Origin: Bacteroidota bacterium
GTDB taxonomy: Bacteria > Bacteroidota > Bacteroidia > Bacteroidales > FEN-979
Length of the DNA stretch: 64,000 bases
NCBI GenBank assembly: GCA_026391355.1
Contig: JAPLDH010000048.1
Coordinates: forward strand, 57,240-121,239
Reading direction: 5' to 3'
A program made the translations under genes and the position numbers. How positions within the stretch are numbered: the stretch's first letter is position 1; every line of letters starts with the position of its first letter. The notes below the pieces were generated by a model. That model was not told where the DNA came from. It was given only the letters and a program-made list of their open reading frames with translations, and made no database searches. Shown here piece after piece: positions 32,255 to 43,600 of this stretch.

Positions 32255-33889
32255 TTACCTGACAATAACTTTCCCTGTGTAAAGTATCTTTCCTTCCTCC
32301 GAAACGGTCATCAGGTACATTCCTGTTGCCAGGTGGCCATCAAAAATCCATGTGGTATTTCCCCTGAAATCATGGGTATAAACAAGGCTTCCTGTGGTGG
32401 AATAGAGTGAAAACCGGTAATTCTTATTATCAGTAAGCAACGTGCAATGAATTTCCTGGCCAAGGGTGAGGGGGTTGTTAAATAAGCAGACAGAAGGCTC
32501 TTTTCCGGGCTCTTCTATACCTGCAGGTTTGTTGTAATAATAGGAATAGAGCGTATTATTCACCCAAACACCGGATGTCCATCCCCAATCCTGGTCTGTC
32601 TCCTGCTGAATCAACCCGGTTGAATCGTATGTCATCAGCGACCGGGACATATTATCCCAACCGCTGCTCAATAGATTCCATTGCTGATACTGGTATAGGA
32701 TTTCATTACCCGTGCTGTCATACTCAGCCGATAACCTATATCCACCTGTAAACAGACATGTCGAAGGGTCATAGTATTTATTATAGGATTCCAATTGATG
32801 GTAGGACGAATCATTGTGGAGATAATAATTTAATGTCCATGTCCCTGTAATCCAATTATTAAATTCTCCTGATTGGCTGTCCATACCTCCATTGTGATAG
32901 TAAAGCCATGAATAATGGTAACTGCTGTCAAAAACATTCGCAGACGTGTCATAGGTCATATAATACTCATGGCCCAGATTTCCTGTTTGCGTATATGAGA
33001 AACTGTAACGGCCACTTGTATCCCATACCATTGTCGTATTGTTCCACTGATATTGGTCAATATACTTCAGGCTTTGCAGTGAATCATAAACATTGGTTTT
33101 TTTAAAAATGTTCTGCCATGACTGAAACGAATCGTTCCAGTAAGCTATACTATAATCCACCTGGCGGTTATTAATATCATACGTGTAAAGTTCATCGTAA
33201 TTATTCCGCCATTGTGAGCTGTCATTGTTCCAGATCTGGGCGAGGTGTTCAATCAGTAAATTTGCATTATAGGTATTCACTGAATGATTATAGTTGATCC
33301 AGGAGGAAGAGGCTGTATCCCAGTTCTGGTTGATGATTTCGGTGTTATTCCAGAATGTGTCATACAGATAATTCATCTGGCCTCCTGCCAGGATCCTGTT
33401 CCCCGTATCATCATATATATAATAATAGTTATTGAGCAACCGGCTGTTATCATTGTATTCCTGGTATGCGGTGATCACCCAGCCGGAAGTAACCTGGTCC
33501 CATCCATACCAGGTGTCTTTGCTGAGCATACCGGTTTCGGTAAACTCGGTTGTATGCTTTTGGTAATTTCTGAAGCCTCCTGTATTATTTGAAATCAGGA
33601 ATAGAACCAGTACCGGGTAGCCGGTTGTATTATATGTTCTGTACTCCTTTTTCCATGGAATCCATATATGTGTCGCAGTATCCCATTTAAAAGATAATAT
33701 TGAGTCGAGCTTCACGTCAGTCAAAGGTTTTGAACTGTTTTGTTCACCATGTGGCCGGACTCCGATGGCGTTTTCACGGTTCTTTTCAAATGCGGAAACG
33801 TCATTCTTGGTTTTATTCTGAAACTGCGGGAATGCCTGTAAAGTTCCCAACAAACAGAACAGGACGATAAGTTGTATTGTTATTTTCAT
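32255..33889 (-). CDS. T9SS-exported tandem-repeat protein
   Basis: A 544-residue secreted protein. A signal peptide (ITIQLIVLFCLLGTLQAF) is followed from about residue 60 by roughly nine or ten degenerate repeats of about 40 residues rich in Trp, Tyr, Asn and Asp (WDTASSSWINYNHSVNTYN, WNNDSSQWRNNYDELYTYD), each describing a beta hairpin pair. The last ~75 residues form a type A T9SS sorting domain: LFNNPLTLGQEIHC, SLYSTTGSLVY, LATGMYLMTVSEEGK and the closing KVIVR. The product is therefore likely carried across the outer membrane by the type IX machinery and released or attached at the surface. The repeat type is familiar from other Bacteroidota surface proteins but has no known binding partner. 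Confidence 0.88.
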   Translation of the reverse strand: MKITIQLIVLFCLLGTLQAFPQFQNKTKNDVSAFEKNRENAIGVRPHGEQNSSKPLTDVKLDSILSFKWDTATHIWIPWKKEYRTYNTTGYPVLVLFLISNNTGGFRNYQKHTTEFTETGMLSKDTWYGWDQVTSGWVITAYQEYNDNSRLLNNYYYIYDDTGNRILAGGQMNYLYDTFWNNTEIINQNWDTASSSWINYNHSVNTYNANLLIEHLAQIWNNDSSQWRNNYDELYTYDINNRQVDYSIAYWNDSFQSWQNIFKKTNVYDSLQSLKYIDQYQWNNTTMVWDTSGRYSFSYTQTGNLGHEYYMTYDTSANVFDSSYHYSWLYYHNGGMDSQSGEFNNWITGTWTLNYYLHNDSSYHQLESYNKYYDPSTCLFTGGYRLSAEYDSTGNEILYQYQQWNLLSSGWDNMSRSLMTYDSTGLIQQETDQDWGWTSGVWVNNTLYSYYYNKPAGIEEPGKEPSVCLFNNPLTLGQEIHCTLLTDNKNYRFSLYSTTGSLVYTHDFRGNTTWIFDGHLATGMYLMTVSEEGKILYTGKVIVR

Positions 33890-34036
33890 AAACCGGGTGT
33901 TTGTCCATTTTTAACCCGCTAAATATAAGCAATGTTTCCTGTAAAGTCAAGCAATTCGATAAACATAATTACCACTGATGAATATCACAGGTTCAAGAGA
34001 AAAAATTCTCATTAAATTCGCAGGAAAAAGAGAAAT

Positions 34037-34795
34037 ATGGCAAAAATAGGTATCATCGGTGGTTCCGGGCTTGAGAAGCTCAATATTTTCAGTCAACCGG
34101 AAGAAATAACCCTGACTACTCCCTTTGATTCTCCAAGTTCTCCGATCTATCATGGAGTTATGGGGAATTGTGAAGTTTATATCTTGTCGCGGCATGGAAG
34201 GGATCATACCATTCCGCCAACCCAGGTAAACAACAGGGCGAATATAATGGCATTGAAACAGTTGGGGTGCCAATACATCATTGCATCAACGGCTTGCGGG
34301 AGTTTGAGGGAGGAGATAAAGCGGGGGGATATCGTAATCCTCGATCAGTTCATCGATTTTACGATCCACCGTATTCGTACTTTTCATGAAGTATTTGAAC
34401 CCGGTATCCTGGGACATACAGCGATGGGAGATCCTTTCTCGGAGAAGTTACGGAATATTTTGATTACCAATGCCGGTGAAATGGGATTGTCATTCCATCC
34501 TAAAGGTACGGTCGTGACCATTGAAGGACCGCGATTCTCCACACGGGCAGAGTCTAATATGTTCCGTATGCTCGGCGCCGACGTAATCAACATGAGCATT
34601 GCACCGGAGGCCTCTCTTGCAAATGAAGCAGGCATTCCTTACGCTGCCATTGCCTTATCAACCGATTATGATTCCTGGAAGCAGGATGAAGCCCCAGTTA
34701 CCTGGGAGGAGGTATTGAAAGTATTCTCGGAAAACGTGATACATGTCACAAATTTGCTGATGAAAGCAATAATGTCGTTCTCCAATTCAGAATAG
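34037..34795 (+). CDS. mtnP: S-methyl-5'-thioadenosine phosphorylase / purine nucleoside phosphorylase
   Basis: A 252-residue family 2 nucleoside phosphorylase that splits methylthioadenosine or purine nucleosides with phosphate. IGIIGGSGL opens the phosphate-binding strand, RHGRDHTIPP is the conserved phosphate loop, and VTIEGPRFSTRAESNMFR is the family signature. Near the base site it has INMSIAPEASLANEAGI and the TDYDSW segment. The two acidic residues in TDYD are typical of 6-aminopurine (MTA) recognition rather than Asn of 6-oxopurine phosphorylases, which is why MTA phosphorylase is preferred. Length is normal. It converges on eno and shares a bidirectional terminator with it. Confidence 0.87.
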   Translation: MAKIGIIGGSGLEKLNIFSQPEEITLTTPFDSPSSPIYHGVMGNCEVYILSRHGRDHTIPPTQVNNRANIMALKQLGCQYIIASTACGSLREEIKRGDIVILDQFIDFTIHRIRTFHEVFEPGILGHTAMGDPFSEKLRNILITNAGEMGLSFHPKGTVVTIEGPRFSTRAESNMFRMLGADVINMSIAPEASLANEAGIPYAAIALSTDYDSWKQDEAPVTWEEVLKVFSENVIHVTNLLMKAIMSFSNSE

Positions 34796-34801
34796 GGGAC
34801 A

Positions 34802-34831
34802 AAAAAGAGGTAGTCTCAACTATTTCTTTTT
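34802..34831. terminator. bidirectional intrinsic terminator between mtnP and eno
   Basis: A 13-bp stem (34802-34814 with 34819-34831, including two G-U pairs) around a CTCA loop, with A-tract and T-tract at the two ends. It is placed between convergent stops and can serve both genes. Confidence 0.8.
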
Positions 34832-34853
34832 CTTTTGAAGCATCATCTGAATC

Positions 34854-36152
<1,299 letters not shown>

Positions 36153-36181
36153 TTATAATTATTCAACATAAAATCTTTAAA

Positions 36182-36217
36182 ATAAAAAAAGGATAATGTA
36201 GGGGTTACAATATCCTT
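36182..36217 (-). terminator. intrinsic terminator after rplQ
   Basis: On the minus strand AAGGATATTGTA, a 5-base loop and TACATTATCCTT form a 12-bp stem with one A-A mismatch (36189-36200 with 36206-36217), followed by a run of seven Ts and TATTTT. It ends the long ribosomal transcript before eno. Confidence 0.75.
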
Positions 36218-36241
36218 CTGTGGTTAAATCAAACCGTTCTG

Positions 36242-36817
36242 CTAAACTTTTTCAGTATCTTCTACTTCCGGTTCTTCTGTTTCAGGTTTTTCTGTTTCCT
36301 TTGCTTTTTCCTCTACCACCGGTTTTTCAGTTTTCCTCAATTTTTTAGGAGCGGGTTTGGTTGTATCTTCAACTTGTTCTTCAGTTGTCTTTTTACCAAT
36401 AGTCCGGCGTCTCCGTGTAGTTTTTGTTTTGGTTTCCTTCTTAAGACCAAGCATGTTCTCATTGTAATCGACCAGCTCGATGATACACATTTCTGCATTA
36501 TCACCCAGGCGATTTCCTGTTTTCAGGATCCGGGTATATCCACCTGGTCTTTCAGCGATTTTCTTGGAGATTTCCCTGAACAATTCAGACACTGCTTCTT
36601 TATTTTGGAGATAGCTGAACACAACCCTTCTGGAGTGTGTTGAATCTTCCTTCGAATGGGTAAGAAGCGGTTCCACGAATGTGCGAAGGGCTTTTGCTTT
36701 CGCCAATGTGGTGGTGATTCTCTTATGAAGGATTAAAGATGAAGCCATATTTGACAACATCGCCTTTCTGTGTGCACTTGTTCTCCCTAAATGGTTAATT
36801 TTCTTACCGTGTCTCAT
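36242..36817 (-). CDS. rplQ: 50S ribosomal protein L17 with acidic/basic C-terminal extension
   Basis: A 191-residue L17. The conserved body ([20 protein letters not shown] onward, [32 protein letters not shown]) ends near residue 125, the normal length. About 65 extra residues follow, rich in Lys, Thr, Glu and Pro ([18 protein letters not shown], ending [11 protein letters not shown]) and likely disordered. Such tails are common on L17 of Bacteroidota. L17 sits near the exit tunnel. It is the last gene of the alpha operon, five bases after rpoA. Confidence 0.97.
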   Translation of the reverse strand: MRHGKKINHLGRTSAHRKAMLSNMASSLILHKRITTTLAKAKALRTFVEPLLTHSKEDSTHSRRVVFSYLQNKEAVSELFREISKKIAERPGGYTRILKTGNRLGDNAEMCIIELVDYNENMLGLKKETKTKTTRRRRTIGKKTTEEQVEDTTKPAPKKLRKTEKPVVEEKAKETEKPETEEPEVEDTEKV

Positions 36818-36822
36818 TTCAA

Positions 36823-37815
36823 TTATTCCTTATCTAATTTATATTTTGCAGTATTCATACCGAATTCAAGACCTTTTGATTTCACAAGTTCTTCCAGCTC
36901 GGTAAGTGATTTCTTTCCAAAATTTCTGAATTTAAGCAGATCGTTTTTGTTGAAGGCAACCAGGTCGCCCAGGGTTTCAACATCGGCCGCTTTCAGGCAG
37001 TTAAGGGCGCGTACTGAAAGATCCATATCCACCAGTTTTGTTTTCAGTAGCTGACGGATATGAAGTGATGTTTCATCAAACTCCTCCGTAACAGTCTTTT
37101 CAGTTGTATCTAGGGTGATCTTCTCATCTGAGAACAGCATAAAATGGTGGATCAGTATTTTTGCTGCTTCTTTCAATGCTGTTTTCGGATGAATGGAACC
37201 ATCGGTTTCCACCTCAAGGACCAGCTTTTCATAGTCGGTTTTTTGTTCAACCCTGTAATTTTCGATGTTAAACGTAACGTTTCGGATCGGTGTATGGATT
37301 GAATCTATTGCGATTCTGCCCAGGGTAGAGCCAATGGTTTTGTTTTCTTCAGCAGGAACATAACCCCTTCCTTTATCAATGGATAATTCAATGATCAGTT
37401 TTACAGTATGTTCCATGTGGCAGATCTCAACTTCCGGGTTCAGCACCTGGAATACAGACAGGAATTTGTTGATGTCGCCGGCTTTGAATACATTTTGCTG
37501 GGCAATGATTACTGTGACCTTCTCAGCAGCTTCCGTTTCAATCTGACGTTTAAACCGGATCTGCTTGAGATTGAGAAGTATTTCCGTGACATCCTCAATG
37601 ATCCCTTTTATCGTTGAGAATTCCTGGTCAACTCCTTCGATTTTCACAGAAGTTATTGCATATCCTTCAAGTGAAGAGAGCAATATTCTGCGTAATGCGT
37701 TACCTATTGTGATCCCAAAGCCAGGTTCCAGCGGACGAAATTCAAAGATTCCTTTATTGTCATCTGCATCGACCATGATCACCTTGTCAGGTTTCTGGAA
37801 TGGTAAGATCGCCAT
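36823..37815 (-). CDS. rpoA: DNA-directed RNA polymerase alpha subunit
   Basis: A 330-residue subunit that dimerises to nucleate RNA polymerase assembly. The N-terminal domain has [27 protein letters not shown], the core dimerisation helix. A charged linker lies at about residues 230-255. The C-terminal domain ([35 protein letters not shown]) contains the helix-hairpin-helix that contacts upstream DNA and activators. Position between rpsD and rplQ is the conserved alpha-operon order. Confidence 0.98.
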   Translation of the reverse strand: MAILPFQKPDKVIMVDADDNKGIFEFRPLEPGFGITIGNALRRILLSSLEGYAITSVKIEGVDQEFSTIKGIIEDVTEILLNLKQIRFKRQIETEAAEKVTVIIAQQNVFKAGDINKFLSVFQVLNPEVEICHMEHTVKLIIELSIDKGRGYVPAEENKTIGSTLGRIAIDSIHTPIRNVTFNIENYRVEQKTDYEKLVLEVETDGSIHPKTALKEAAKILIHHFMLFSDEKITLDTTEKTVTEEFDETSLHIRQLLKTKLVDMDLSVRALNCLKAADVETLGDLVAFNKNDLLKFRNFGKKSLTELEELVKSKGLEFGMNTAKYKLDKE

Positions 37816-37889
37816 GATTTATGATTTATATTGTTAAAACCGATTGATATATATATTTGAACACTAACCTAGTGCTTCCTGTTTGATGC

Positions 37890-38495
37890 TTATTTGGAGT
37901 ATAACTCGACGATAAGCTGTTCCCGGATATTCTCAGGTATTTCAGACCTTTCGGGATAATTCATGAATTTCCCCGCCATCATTGCACCATCCCATTCCAG
38001 CCAGGAATACTGACTTGAACGTGATTCAAGAGCGTCTGTGATTGTTTCCATCGATTTTGAACGTTCCCTGACGGCGATAATGTCCCCCGGTTTCAATTCA
38101 TACGATGGAACATTACATACCCTGCCATTCACTGTTATATGCCGATGACCTACCAGTTGTCTGGCTCCACTCCGTGTCGGGGCAATGCCCAAACGATATA
38201 CGACATTATCAAGACGTGCCTCGATCAGTTGAAGCAATATCTCTCCGGTGATGCCTTTCTTTCTTGATGCCCTGATAAAAGTGTTTTTAAACTGTTTTTC
38301 CAGAATACCGTAGGTATATTTTGCCTTCTGTTTTTCCATCAGTTGCGTACCATATTCCGACTGCTTAGACCTTCTTTTTGTTTGTCCGTGCATTCCCGGG
38401 GGGTAATTCTTTTTTTCGTAATGTTTATCAGGTCCGAAGATTGGATCTCTGAACTTTCTTGCAATTCTTGATTTAGGACCAATATATCTTGCCAT
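37890..38495 (-). CDS. rpsD: 30S ribosomal protein S4
   Basis: A 201-residue primary 16S-binding protein that starts 30S assembly and contributes to decoding fidelity. It begins [20 protein letters not shown]; the N-terminal zinc-binding Cys cluster of some S4 proteins is absent, so this is the zinc-free type. The S4 RNA-binding domain is present ([30 protein letters not shown]). In many bacteria S4 represses its own operon by binding the leader; no such site was identified here. Confidence 0.97.
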   Translation of the reverse strand: MARYIGPKSRIARKFRDPIFGPDKHYEKKNYPPGMHGQTKRRSKQSEYGTQLMEKQKAKYTYGILEKQFKNTFIRASRKKGITGEILLQLIEARLDNVVYRLGIAPTRSGARQLVGHRHITVNGRVCNVPSYELKPGDIIAVRERSKSMETITDALESRSSQYSWLEWDGAMMAGKFMNYPERSEIPENIREQLIVELYSK

Positions 38496-38548
38496 TTATT
38501 CTGAATTTTTCCTGGTTATTTTTGTCGATAAATTCTATACTGAATATG

Positions 38549-38938
38549 CTAAACCCTTCTCCTTTTAGGTGGTCTGCAACCGTTGTGTGGTAATGGAGTA
38601 ATGTCGGTGATCTCACCCACTTCAATACCGGAAGTATGTATAGTACGGATTGCTGACTCTCTTCCCGCCCCGGGTCCCTTGATATACACCCGAACCTTCC
38701 GCAAGCCCAGGTCATAAGCGACCTTGGATGCTTCCTGTGCGGCCATTTGGGCAGCATAAGGGGTATTCTTTTTGGAACCCTTAAAACCCATCTTACCCGC
38801 CGAAGACCATGATATTACCTGTCCAACGTTATTGGTCAGGGTGATAATAATGTTATTGAATGAGGCATTGACATATGCTTTCCCAATAGCATCTACCTTT
38901 ACAACTCGTTTCCTTGAACTTTTTTCAGACTTTGCCAT
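38549..38938 (-). CDS. rpsK: 30S ribosomal protein S11
   Basis: A 129-residue platform protein that helps select the correct codon-anticodon pairing. Diagnostic segments are [53 protein letters not shown] and the basic tail [15 protein letters not shown]. Normal length; 56 bases after rpsM. Confidence 0.97.
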   Translation of the reverse strand: MAKSEKSSRKRVVKVDAIGKAYVNASFNNIIITLTNNVGQVISWSSAGKMGFKGSKKNTPYAAQMAAQEASKVAYDLGLRKVRVYIKGPGAGRESAIRTIHTSGIEVGEITDITPLPHNGCRPPKRRRV

Positions 38939-38994
38939 ATTTATTATTTACTACTTCTTAATAAACAATTTCAAAAGGGGTGTTAACCAGCTTA

Positions 38995-39375
38995 TTAACC
39001 TTTCGTTGCCTTCTTTTTATTGGCAACGGTCTTCTTCCTGCCTTTACGGGTACGGGCGTTATTTTTGGTACTTTGCCCCCTGACGGGAAGACCTTGGCGA
39101 TGCCGCACTCCGCGATAACAACCGATATCCATTAATCGCTTAATGTTCATCTGTACTTCAGATCTGAGTGCACCTTCAACTTTAAAATTTTCCGTAATGA
39201 CCGTACGGATCTTGTTCAGGTCATCGTCGTTCCAATCCTGCACCTTTTTACTCCAGTCCACACCGGCTTTCGTCAATATCTTCTGAGAGGTACTCCGACC
39301 GATTCCATAGATATAGGTAAGACCTATTTCGCCTTGTTTTTGTTTAGGTAAATCGATACCTGCAATTCTGGCCAT
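38995..39375 (-). CDS. rpsM: 30S ribosomal protein S13
   Basis: A 126-residue head protein that contacts the P-site tRNA and bridges to the large subunit. It opens [19 protein letters not shown], has the helix-hairpin-helix [14 protein letters not shown], and ends with a highly basic tail containing [20 protein letters not shown] and KKATKG that reaches the decoding region. Start of the alpha operon, 24 bases after rpmJ. Confidence 0.97.
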   Translation of the reverse strand: MARIAGIDLPKQKQGEIGLTYIYGIGRSTSQKILTKAGVDWSKKVQDWNDDDLNKIRTVITENFKVEGALRSEVQMNIKRLMDIGCYRGVRHRQGLPVRGQSTKNNARTRKGRKKTVANKKKATKG

Positions 39376-39399
39376 ATTCTATTACTTTATAATTTAAAA

Positions 39400-39516
39400 T
39401 TAACCTTGTCTTTGTTTGAATTTGGGATTTTTTTTATTGATCACATAAAGTACTCCCTTCCTGCGAACGATCTTACAATCTGCAGATCTTTTCTTGATGG
39501 ATGCTCTTACTTTCAT
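39400..39516 (-). CDS. rpmJ: 50S ribosomal protein L36, zinc-ligand-poor form
   Basis: A 38-residue protein starting at ATG 39516 ([20 protein letters not shown]) and ending PKFKQRQG. Of the four zinc ligands in the usual form (Cys11, Cys14, Cys27, His), only the second Cys remains: the first is Ser, the third Asn and the His is Phe. The fold must therefore be held without zinc, as is typical of Bacteroidota L36. It lies between infA and rpsM, the standard place. Confidence 0.95.
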   Translation of the reverse strand: MKVRASIKKRSADCKIVRRKGVLYVINKKNPKFKQRQG

Positions 39517-39529
39517 TTTATTTTACTTT

Positions 39530-39748
39530 CTATTGATATCTGAATGTTATTCTTCCTTTTGTAAGATCGTACGGTGACATCTCGATTTTTACCTTATCTC
39601 CCGGTAGAATTTTTATGTAATGCATCCTCATTTTACCGGAGATATGAGCGGTAATGACATGACCATTTTCAAGTTCTACCCGAAACATTGCATTTCCCAG
39701 CGATTCGATAACTGTGCCATCCTGTTGGATTGATGTTTGTTTAGCCAT
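39530..39748 (-). CDS. infA: translation initiation factor IF-1
   Basis: A 72-residue OB-fold protein that binds the A site of the 30S subunit during initiation. It begins [20 protein letters not shown] and has the canonical [20 protein letters not shown] and [23 protein letters not shown] strands. Full length and 11 bases after map. Confidence 0.97.
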   Translation of the reverse strand: MAKQTSIQQDGTVIESLGNAMFRVELENGHVITAHISGKMRMHYIKILPGDKVKIEMSPYDLTKGRITFRYQ

Positions 39749-39759
39749 TTAAATACGAT

Positions 39760-40539
39760 TTATATTTTATTTGGTCCTAAAACTTCTTCGATGTATTTAA
39801 ATGTTGAAAGGATCTCCGCTTTCTCTTTTCTCACGACTACTGTCAGCTCAAAATGTGCTGAAGGTAATCTGTCAGCAGTGCGGATTGTCCACCCATCATT
39901 TGCCTGTAGAATACTTTTTGTTCCCAGGTTTATCATAGGTTCAATACAAATCACCAAACCCTCCTGCAGTTTCACACCCTGACCCTGCCTCCCGTAATTC
40001 GGGATATCGGGTTTTTCGTGAAGATGCCGACCGATCCCATGACCAACCAGTTCTCTCACTACGGAATATCCAAACGACTCAACAAAATCCTGTACGGCAG
40101 AACTTATATCCCCAACTCTTTTTCCTGCAATCGCCATTTCAATACCAAGGAATAACGACTCCTTTGTTTTTTTCAGCAATCCCAATACTTCCGGGGCTAC
40201 ATCGCCGACTGTAAACGTATATGCCGAGTCTCCGTAATACCCTTTCCGGATGCTCCCACAGTCAATCGAGACTATATCACCATTTTTAAGAACTCTCTCG
40301 CCCGGTATTCCGTGCACTATTTCCTCATTAATTGATACGCACAGTGTATTCGGGAACCCATTATAACCTTTAAAACCCGGGATTGCACCCTCTTCAATTA
40401 AAAACTCCTCTGCAATCCTATCCAACTCAGAAGTACTGACTCCCGGTTCAATATATTTTGCCACTTCGGCAAGGGTCCTGCTTACAATCAGTGCATTTTC
40501 CCTTAAAATCGCTATTTCATCCTCACTTTTTAATTCCAT
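39760..40539 (-). CDS. map: type I methionine aminopeptidase
   Basis: A 259-residue metalloprotease that removes the initiator methionine from new proteins. The metal-binding residues appear in IDCGSIRKGYYGDSAYTF (two Asp), VGHGIGRHLHEKPDIPNYG (His) and the Glu residues in VICIEPMIN and near the end (ELTVVV). It lacks an N-terminal zinc-finger extension, as expected for type I. Placed between secY and infA, as in many Bacteroidota and Firmicutes. Confidence 0.96.
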   Translation of the reverse strand: MELKSEDEIAILRENALIVSRTLAEVAKYIEPGVSTSELDRIAEEFLIEEGAIPGFKGYNGFPNTLCVSINEEIVHGIPGERVLKNGDIVSIDCGSIRKGYYGDSAYTFTVGDVAPEVLGLLKKTKESLFLGIEMAIAGKRVGDISSAVQDFVESFGYSVVRELVGHGIGRHLHEKPDIPNYGRQGQGVKLQEGLVICIEPMINLGTKSILQANDGWTIRTADRLPSAHFELTVVVRKEKAEILSTFKYIEEVLGPNKI

Positions 40540-40561
40540 TGAAATAGTGTGAATGTTAATT

Positions 40562-41929
40562 TTATCTGCTCATGCTGAATGACGAGCGCCCTTTGATCCT
40601 GCCTGATTTGGTTAACCCGTCGTAATGACGCATCAGCAGGTGACTTTCTATTTGCTGCAGTGTATCCAGCACAACCCCAACAAGGATCAGCAGGGAGGTA
40701 CCTCCGTAGAACTGGGCAAACTGTTGATTTACTCCTACCAGTCGGACAAAAGCCGGCATGATGGCAACGAAACCAAGGAAAATTGATCCGGGGAGTGTGA
40801 TCCGTGACATCACATTATCGATGAATTCGGCTGTCTTTTTACCCGGTTTCACACCGGGAATAAATCCTCCGTTCTTCTTCATATCCTCAGCCATCTGATT
40901 CGGATTCACTGTAATAGCAGTATAAAAGTAAGTAAAGAGTATGATGAGAATAAAAAATGTAAGGTTATAGGCAAGACTATTAAAATCGGTAAATACCCGG
41001 GCAAAACCGCTTAACGTTTCCGAATTTGCAAATCCTGCCAGTGTCAGCGGAAGAAACATGATTGCCTGGGCAAAGATTATAGGCATTACACCGGCTGCAT
41101 TGACCTTTAAGGGAATATACTGCCGGACGCCGCCATATTGCTTGTTTCCAACGATGCGCTTGGCATATTGTACAGGAATCCTTCTCGTTCCCTGCACAAG
41201 TAAAATAGTAACGAGGATCACAAAAACGAGGAATGCTATTTCAACCACGAAGAGTACAAGGCCGCCACCTTTCTGTTCCATTCTCGACACCAATTCTCCA
41301 AATAATGCAAAAGGCAAACGTGCGATGATCCCGACCATTATGATTATGGAAATACCATTTCCAATTCCCTTATCAGTAATCCTTTCACCGAGCCACATGA
41401 TAAACATTGAACCGGAAGTAAGAATTAGAATAGAAGAGATTCCAAAGAATGAAAAAATCGAATGGTGTAATATATTGGGGTTAAAAGGGGCGATGGCTTC
41501 TGCCGGAAGTTGTGATACGAGGTTAGCAATATAAGCCGGTGACTGGAAGATCAGGATCACGACGGTAAGATAACGAGTGATCTGGTTAAGTTTTTTCCTG
41601 CCACTTTCACCCTCCTTCTGTAATTTCTGGAAATACGGGATGGCCATACCCAACAACTGAACCACAATAGATGCAGAGATGTAAGGCATGATTCCGAGTG
41701 CAAATATGGAAGCACGCGAAAAGGCGCCTCCTGAAAACATATTTAACAAACCAAGCAGTCCACCTTTAGACTGGTTCTGGAGTGTGGCAAGCATACTGGG
41801 ATCGATGCCTGGCAATACCACATAGGCACCCAGGCGATAGATCAGGATAATACCCAGTGTGTAAAGGATCCTTTTGCGAAGATCTTCAATCTTATATATA
41901 TTACGAAGGGTTTGGATCAACTTTTTCAT
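40562..41929 (-). CDS. secY: preprotein translocase subunit SecY
   Basis: A 455-residue, ten-helix channel protein of the Sec translocon. It opens with a cytoplasmic helix and TM1 (RILYTLGIILIYRLGAYVVL). The plug/TM2 region reads FSGGAFSRASIFALGIMPYIS, a SecY signature. The cytoplasmic loop between TM8 and TM9 contains NPNQMAEDMKKNGGFIPGVKPG with the conserved basic residues that receive SecA and the ribosome. Ends GLTKSGRIKGRSSFSMSR. Ten bases after rplO. Confidence 0.97.
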   Translation of the reverse strand: MKKLIQTLRNIYKIEDLRKRILYTLGIILIYRLGAYVVLPGIDPSMLATLQNQSKGGLLGLLNMFSGGAFSRASIFALGIMPYISASIVVQLLGMAIPYFQKLQKEGESGRKKLNQITRYLTVVILIFQSPAYIANLVSQLPAEAIAPFNPNILHHSIFSFFGISSILILTSGSMFIMWLGERITDKGIGNGISIIIMVGIIARLPFALFGELVSRMEQKGGGLVLFVVEIAFLVFVILVTILLVQGTRRIPVQYAKRIVGNKQYGGVRQYIPLKVNAAGVMPIIFAQAIMFLPLTLAGFANSETLSGFARVFTDFNSLAYNLTFFILIILFTYFYTAITVNPNQMAEDMKKNGGFIPGVKPGKKTAEFIDNVMSRITLPGSIFLGFVAIMPAFVRLVGVNQQFAQFYGGTSLLILVGVVLDTLQQIESHLLMRHYDGLTKSGRIKGRSSFSMSR

Positions 41930-41939
41930 TCAAAACTTT

Positions 41940-42386
41940 TTAAATTGTGTTCGCTAAACCACCGAGTTCTTCTATTGCTTTTTTAGCCGTGGCAGAAAAT
42001 GCATGTGCTGTCACTTCCAGTTTGGCTTTCAGTTCACCACGACCAAGTATTTTGACCCGGTCATTTTTTGACGTATAACCGCTGGTTACCAACACTTCCG
42101 GTGTGATTACAGTGATGTTCAGTTTCTCGGATATTATCTGTAGAACATCAATGTTTATTCCTTTGAATTCCTTGCGGTTAAAGTTTGTAAAGCCCCATTT
42201 GGGAACCCTTCTGACAAGCGACATCTGACCACCTTCGTAACCGACTTTCTTGGAATATCCCGATCTCGACTGAGCTCCCTTATGACCTCTTGTAGAAGTT
42301 CCTCCCCTACCTGATCCCTGTCCTCTTCCAATTCGTTTTGATTTCTTAGTGGAACCTTTAGCCGGTTTGAGATTACTTAAATCCAT
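41940..42386 (-). CDS. rplO: 50S ribosomal protein L15
   Basis: A 148-residue late-assembly protein. The frame is open for 23 further codons upstream, but ATG at 42386 gives the family start MDLSNLKPAKGSTKKSKRIG, followed by RGQGSGRGGTSTRGHKG, the glycine/arginine-rich extension that threads into 23S rRNA. GYEGGQMSLVRRVPKWGF is the L15 signature. Normal length. Confidence 0.96.
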   Translation of the reverse strand: MDLSNLKPAKGSTKKSKRIGRGQGSGRGGTSTRGHKGAQSRSGYSKKVGYEGGQMSLVRRVPKWGFTNFNRKEFKGINIDVLQIISEKLNITVITPEVLVTSGYTSKNDRVKILGRGELKAKLEVTAHAFSATAKKAIEELGGLANTI

Positions 42387-42432
42387 TGTTTTATTTTTTT
42401 CTTGATGAATAGACGATGAAATTGTATTGCGT

Positions 42433-42612
42433 TTAAATTTCTTCAACACTAACAAGATGCCTTACCTTTTCTACCATACCCAGAATCTGAGGAGTAGCTT
42501 CATGTTCCACGGTATGGTGCATCTTCTTTATACCCAATGCTTCGAGGGTTCTCTTCTGCCGTGCGGGCCTTCCGATTCCGCTTCTGATCTGAGTGATTTT
42601 AATTTTTTTCAT
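42433..42612 (-). CDS. rpmD: 50S ribosomal protein L30
   Basis: A 59-residue protein starting at ATG 42612 (MKKIKITQIRSGIGRPARQK), with TLEALGIKKMHHTVEHEATP and the C-terminal strand LGMVEKVRHLVSVEEI. Normal length for L30. It lies between rpsE and rplO, the conserved spc order. Confidence 0.95.
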   Translation of the reverse strand: MKKIKITQIRSGIGRPARQKRTLEALGIKKMHHTVEHEATPQILGMVEKVRHLVSVEEI

Positions 42613-42645
42613 TTCGTCACCTGGATTATTATTTCTTCAATTTGC

Positions 42646-43164
42646 TTAACCGTTAAATACTTTTGACAATTCTAATCCCCTGAGCTGAGCAATTGTGTGC
42701 GGATCACGGAGCTTGATCAGCGCGTTGATCGTTGCTTTAACAACGCTATGAGGATTGGATGAGCCTTTTGATTTTGCAAGCACATCCTTTATGCCTACGC
42801 TTTCAAGTACAGCACGCATAGCACCACCGGCTATAACACCCGTTCCGGGCGCTGCCGGTTTGATATAAACGAGAGCCCCACTGTATTTCCCTAACTGATC
42901 ATGTGGTATAGTGCCTTTCAGAATGGGAACTTTGATCAGGTTTTTCTTGGCATCATCTATTCCTTTAGCGATGGCTGCGGTAACTTCCTTTGCCTTGCCA
43001 AGACCGTAGCCAACAACCCCATTTTCATTCCCTACCACAACAATGGCAGAGAAACTGAATGTTCTTCCTCCCTTGGTCACCTTGGTAACACGTTGAATGC
43101 TTACCAACCTGTCCTTAAATTCTATCTCGCTCGATTTAACTCTCTTTACGTTAACGTTTGTCAT
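42646..43164 (-). CDS. rpsE: 30S ribosomal protein S5
   Basis: A 172-residue protein at the mRNA entry side that influences accuracy. The double-stranded RNA-binding-like N-terminal domain has [20 protein letters not shown] and [20 protein letters not shown]. The C-terminal domain has [21 protein letters not shown] and the S5 signature region. Normal length, six bases after rplR. Confidence 0.97.
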   Translation of the reverse strand: MTNVNVKRVKSSEIEFKDRLVSIQRVTKVTKGGRTFSFSAIVVVGNENGVVGYGLGKAKEVTAAIAKGIDDAKKNLIKVPILKGTIPHDQLGKYSGALVYIKPAAPGTGVIAGGAMRAVLESVGIKDVLAKSKGSSNPHSVVKATINALIKLRDPHTIAQLRGLELSKVFNG

Positions 43165-43170
43165 ATATTA

Positions 43171-43533
43171 TTAAAATTTCAGGCCACCCTCCCTGGCAGC
43201 TTCTGCCAAAGATTTGACCCTTCCATGATACAAATAACCATTACGATCAAAAACTACATCAGTGATACCAGCCTGAATGGCTTTTTCAGCAACCATTTTC
43301 CCAACCAGTTTGGATTTTTCGGATTTGGATCCTTTCTGTGAAGAGATCCCTTCCTCATGAGAGGAGACTGATACCAGAGTTTTACCGGCAAGATCATCGA
43401 CCAGTTGAACGTAGATATCCTTATTGCTTCTGAAGACTGACATACGCGGCCGTTCCGGAGTACCCCGAACGATTTTACGGATCCTCATGCTGATCCTGAA
43501 TCTTCTGAATTCTTTTTTGCTTTTAATTGCCAT
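43171..43533 (-). CDS. rplR: 50S ribosomal protein L18
   Basis: A 120-residue protein that binds 5S rRNA. The frame runs 60 codons further upstream into the end of rplF, but ATG 43533 gives the normal start [20 protein letters not shown], followed by [46 protein letters not shown] is the typical C-terminus. 67 bases separate it from rplF. Confidence 0.96.
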   Translation of the reverse strand: MAIKSKKEFRRFRISMRIRKIVRGTPERPRMSVFRSNKDIYVQLVDDLAGKTLVSVSSHEEGISSQKGSKSEKSKLVGKMVAEKAIQAGITDVVFDRNGYLYHGRVKSLAEAAREGGLKF

Positions 43534-43600
43534 TTTATATATCCGTATTAATTCTGTTTTTTCTTGTTTTGGCTTTATCAGCCAATACTTTATCAGTGTA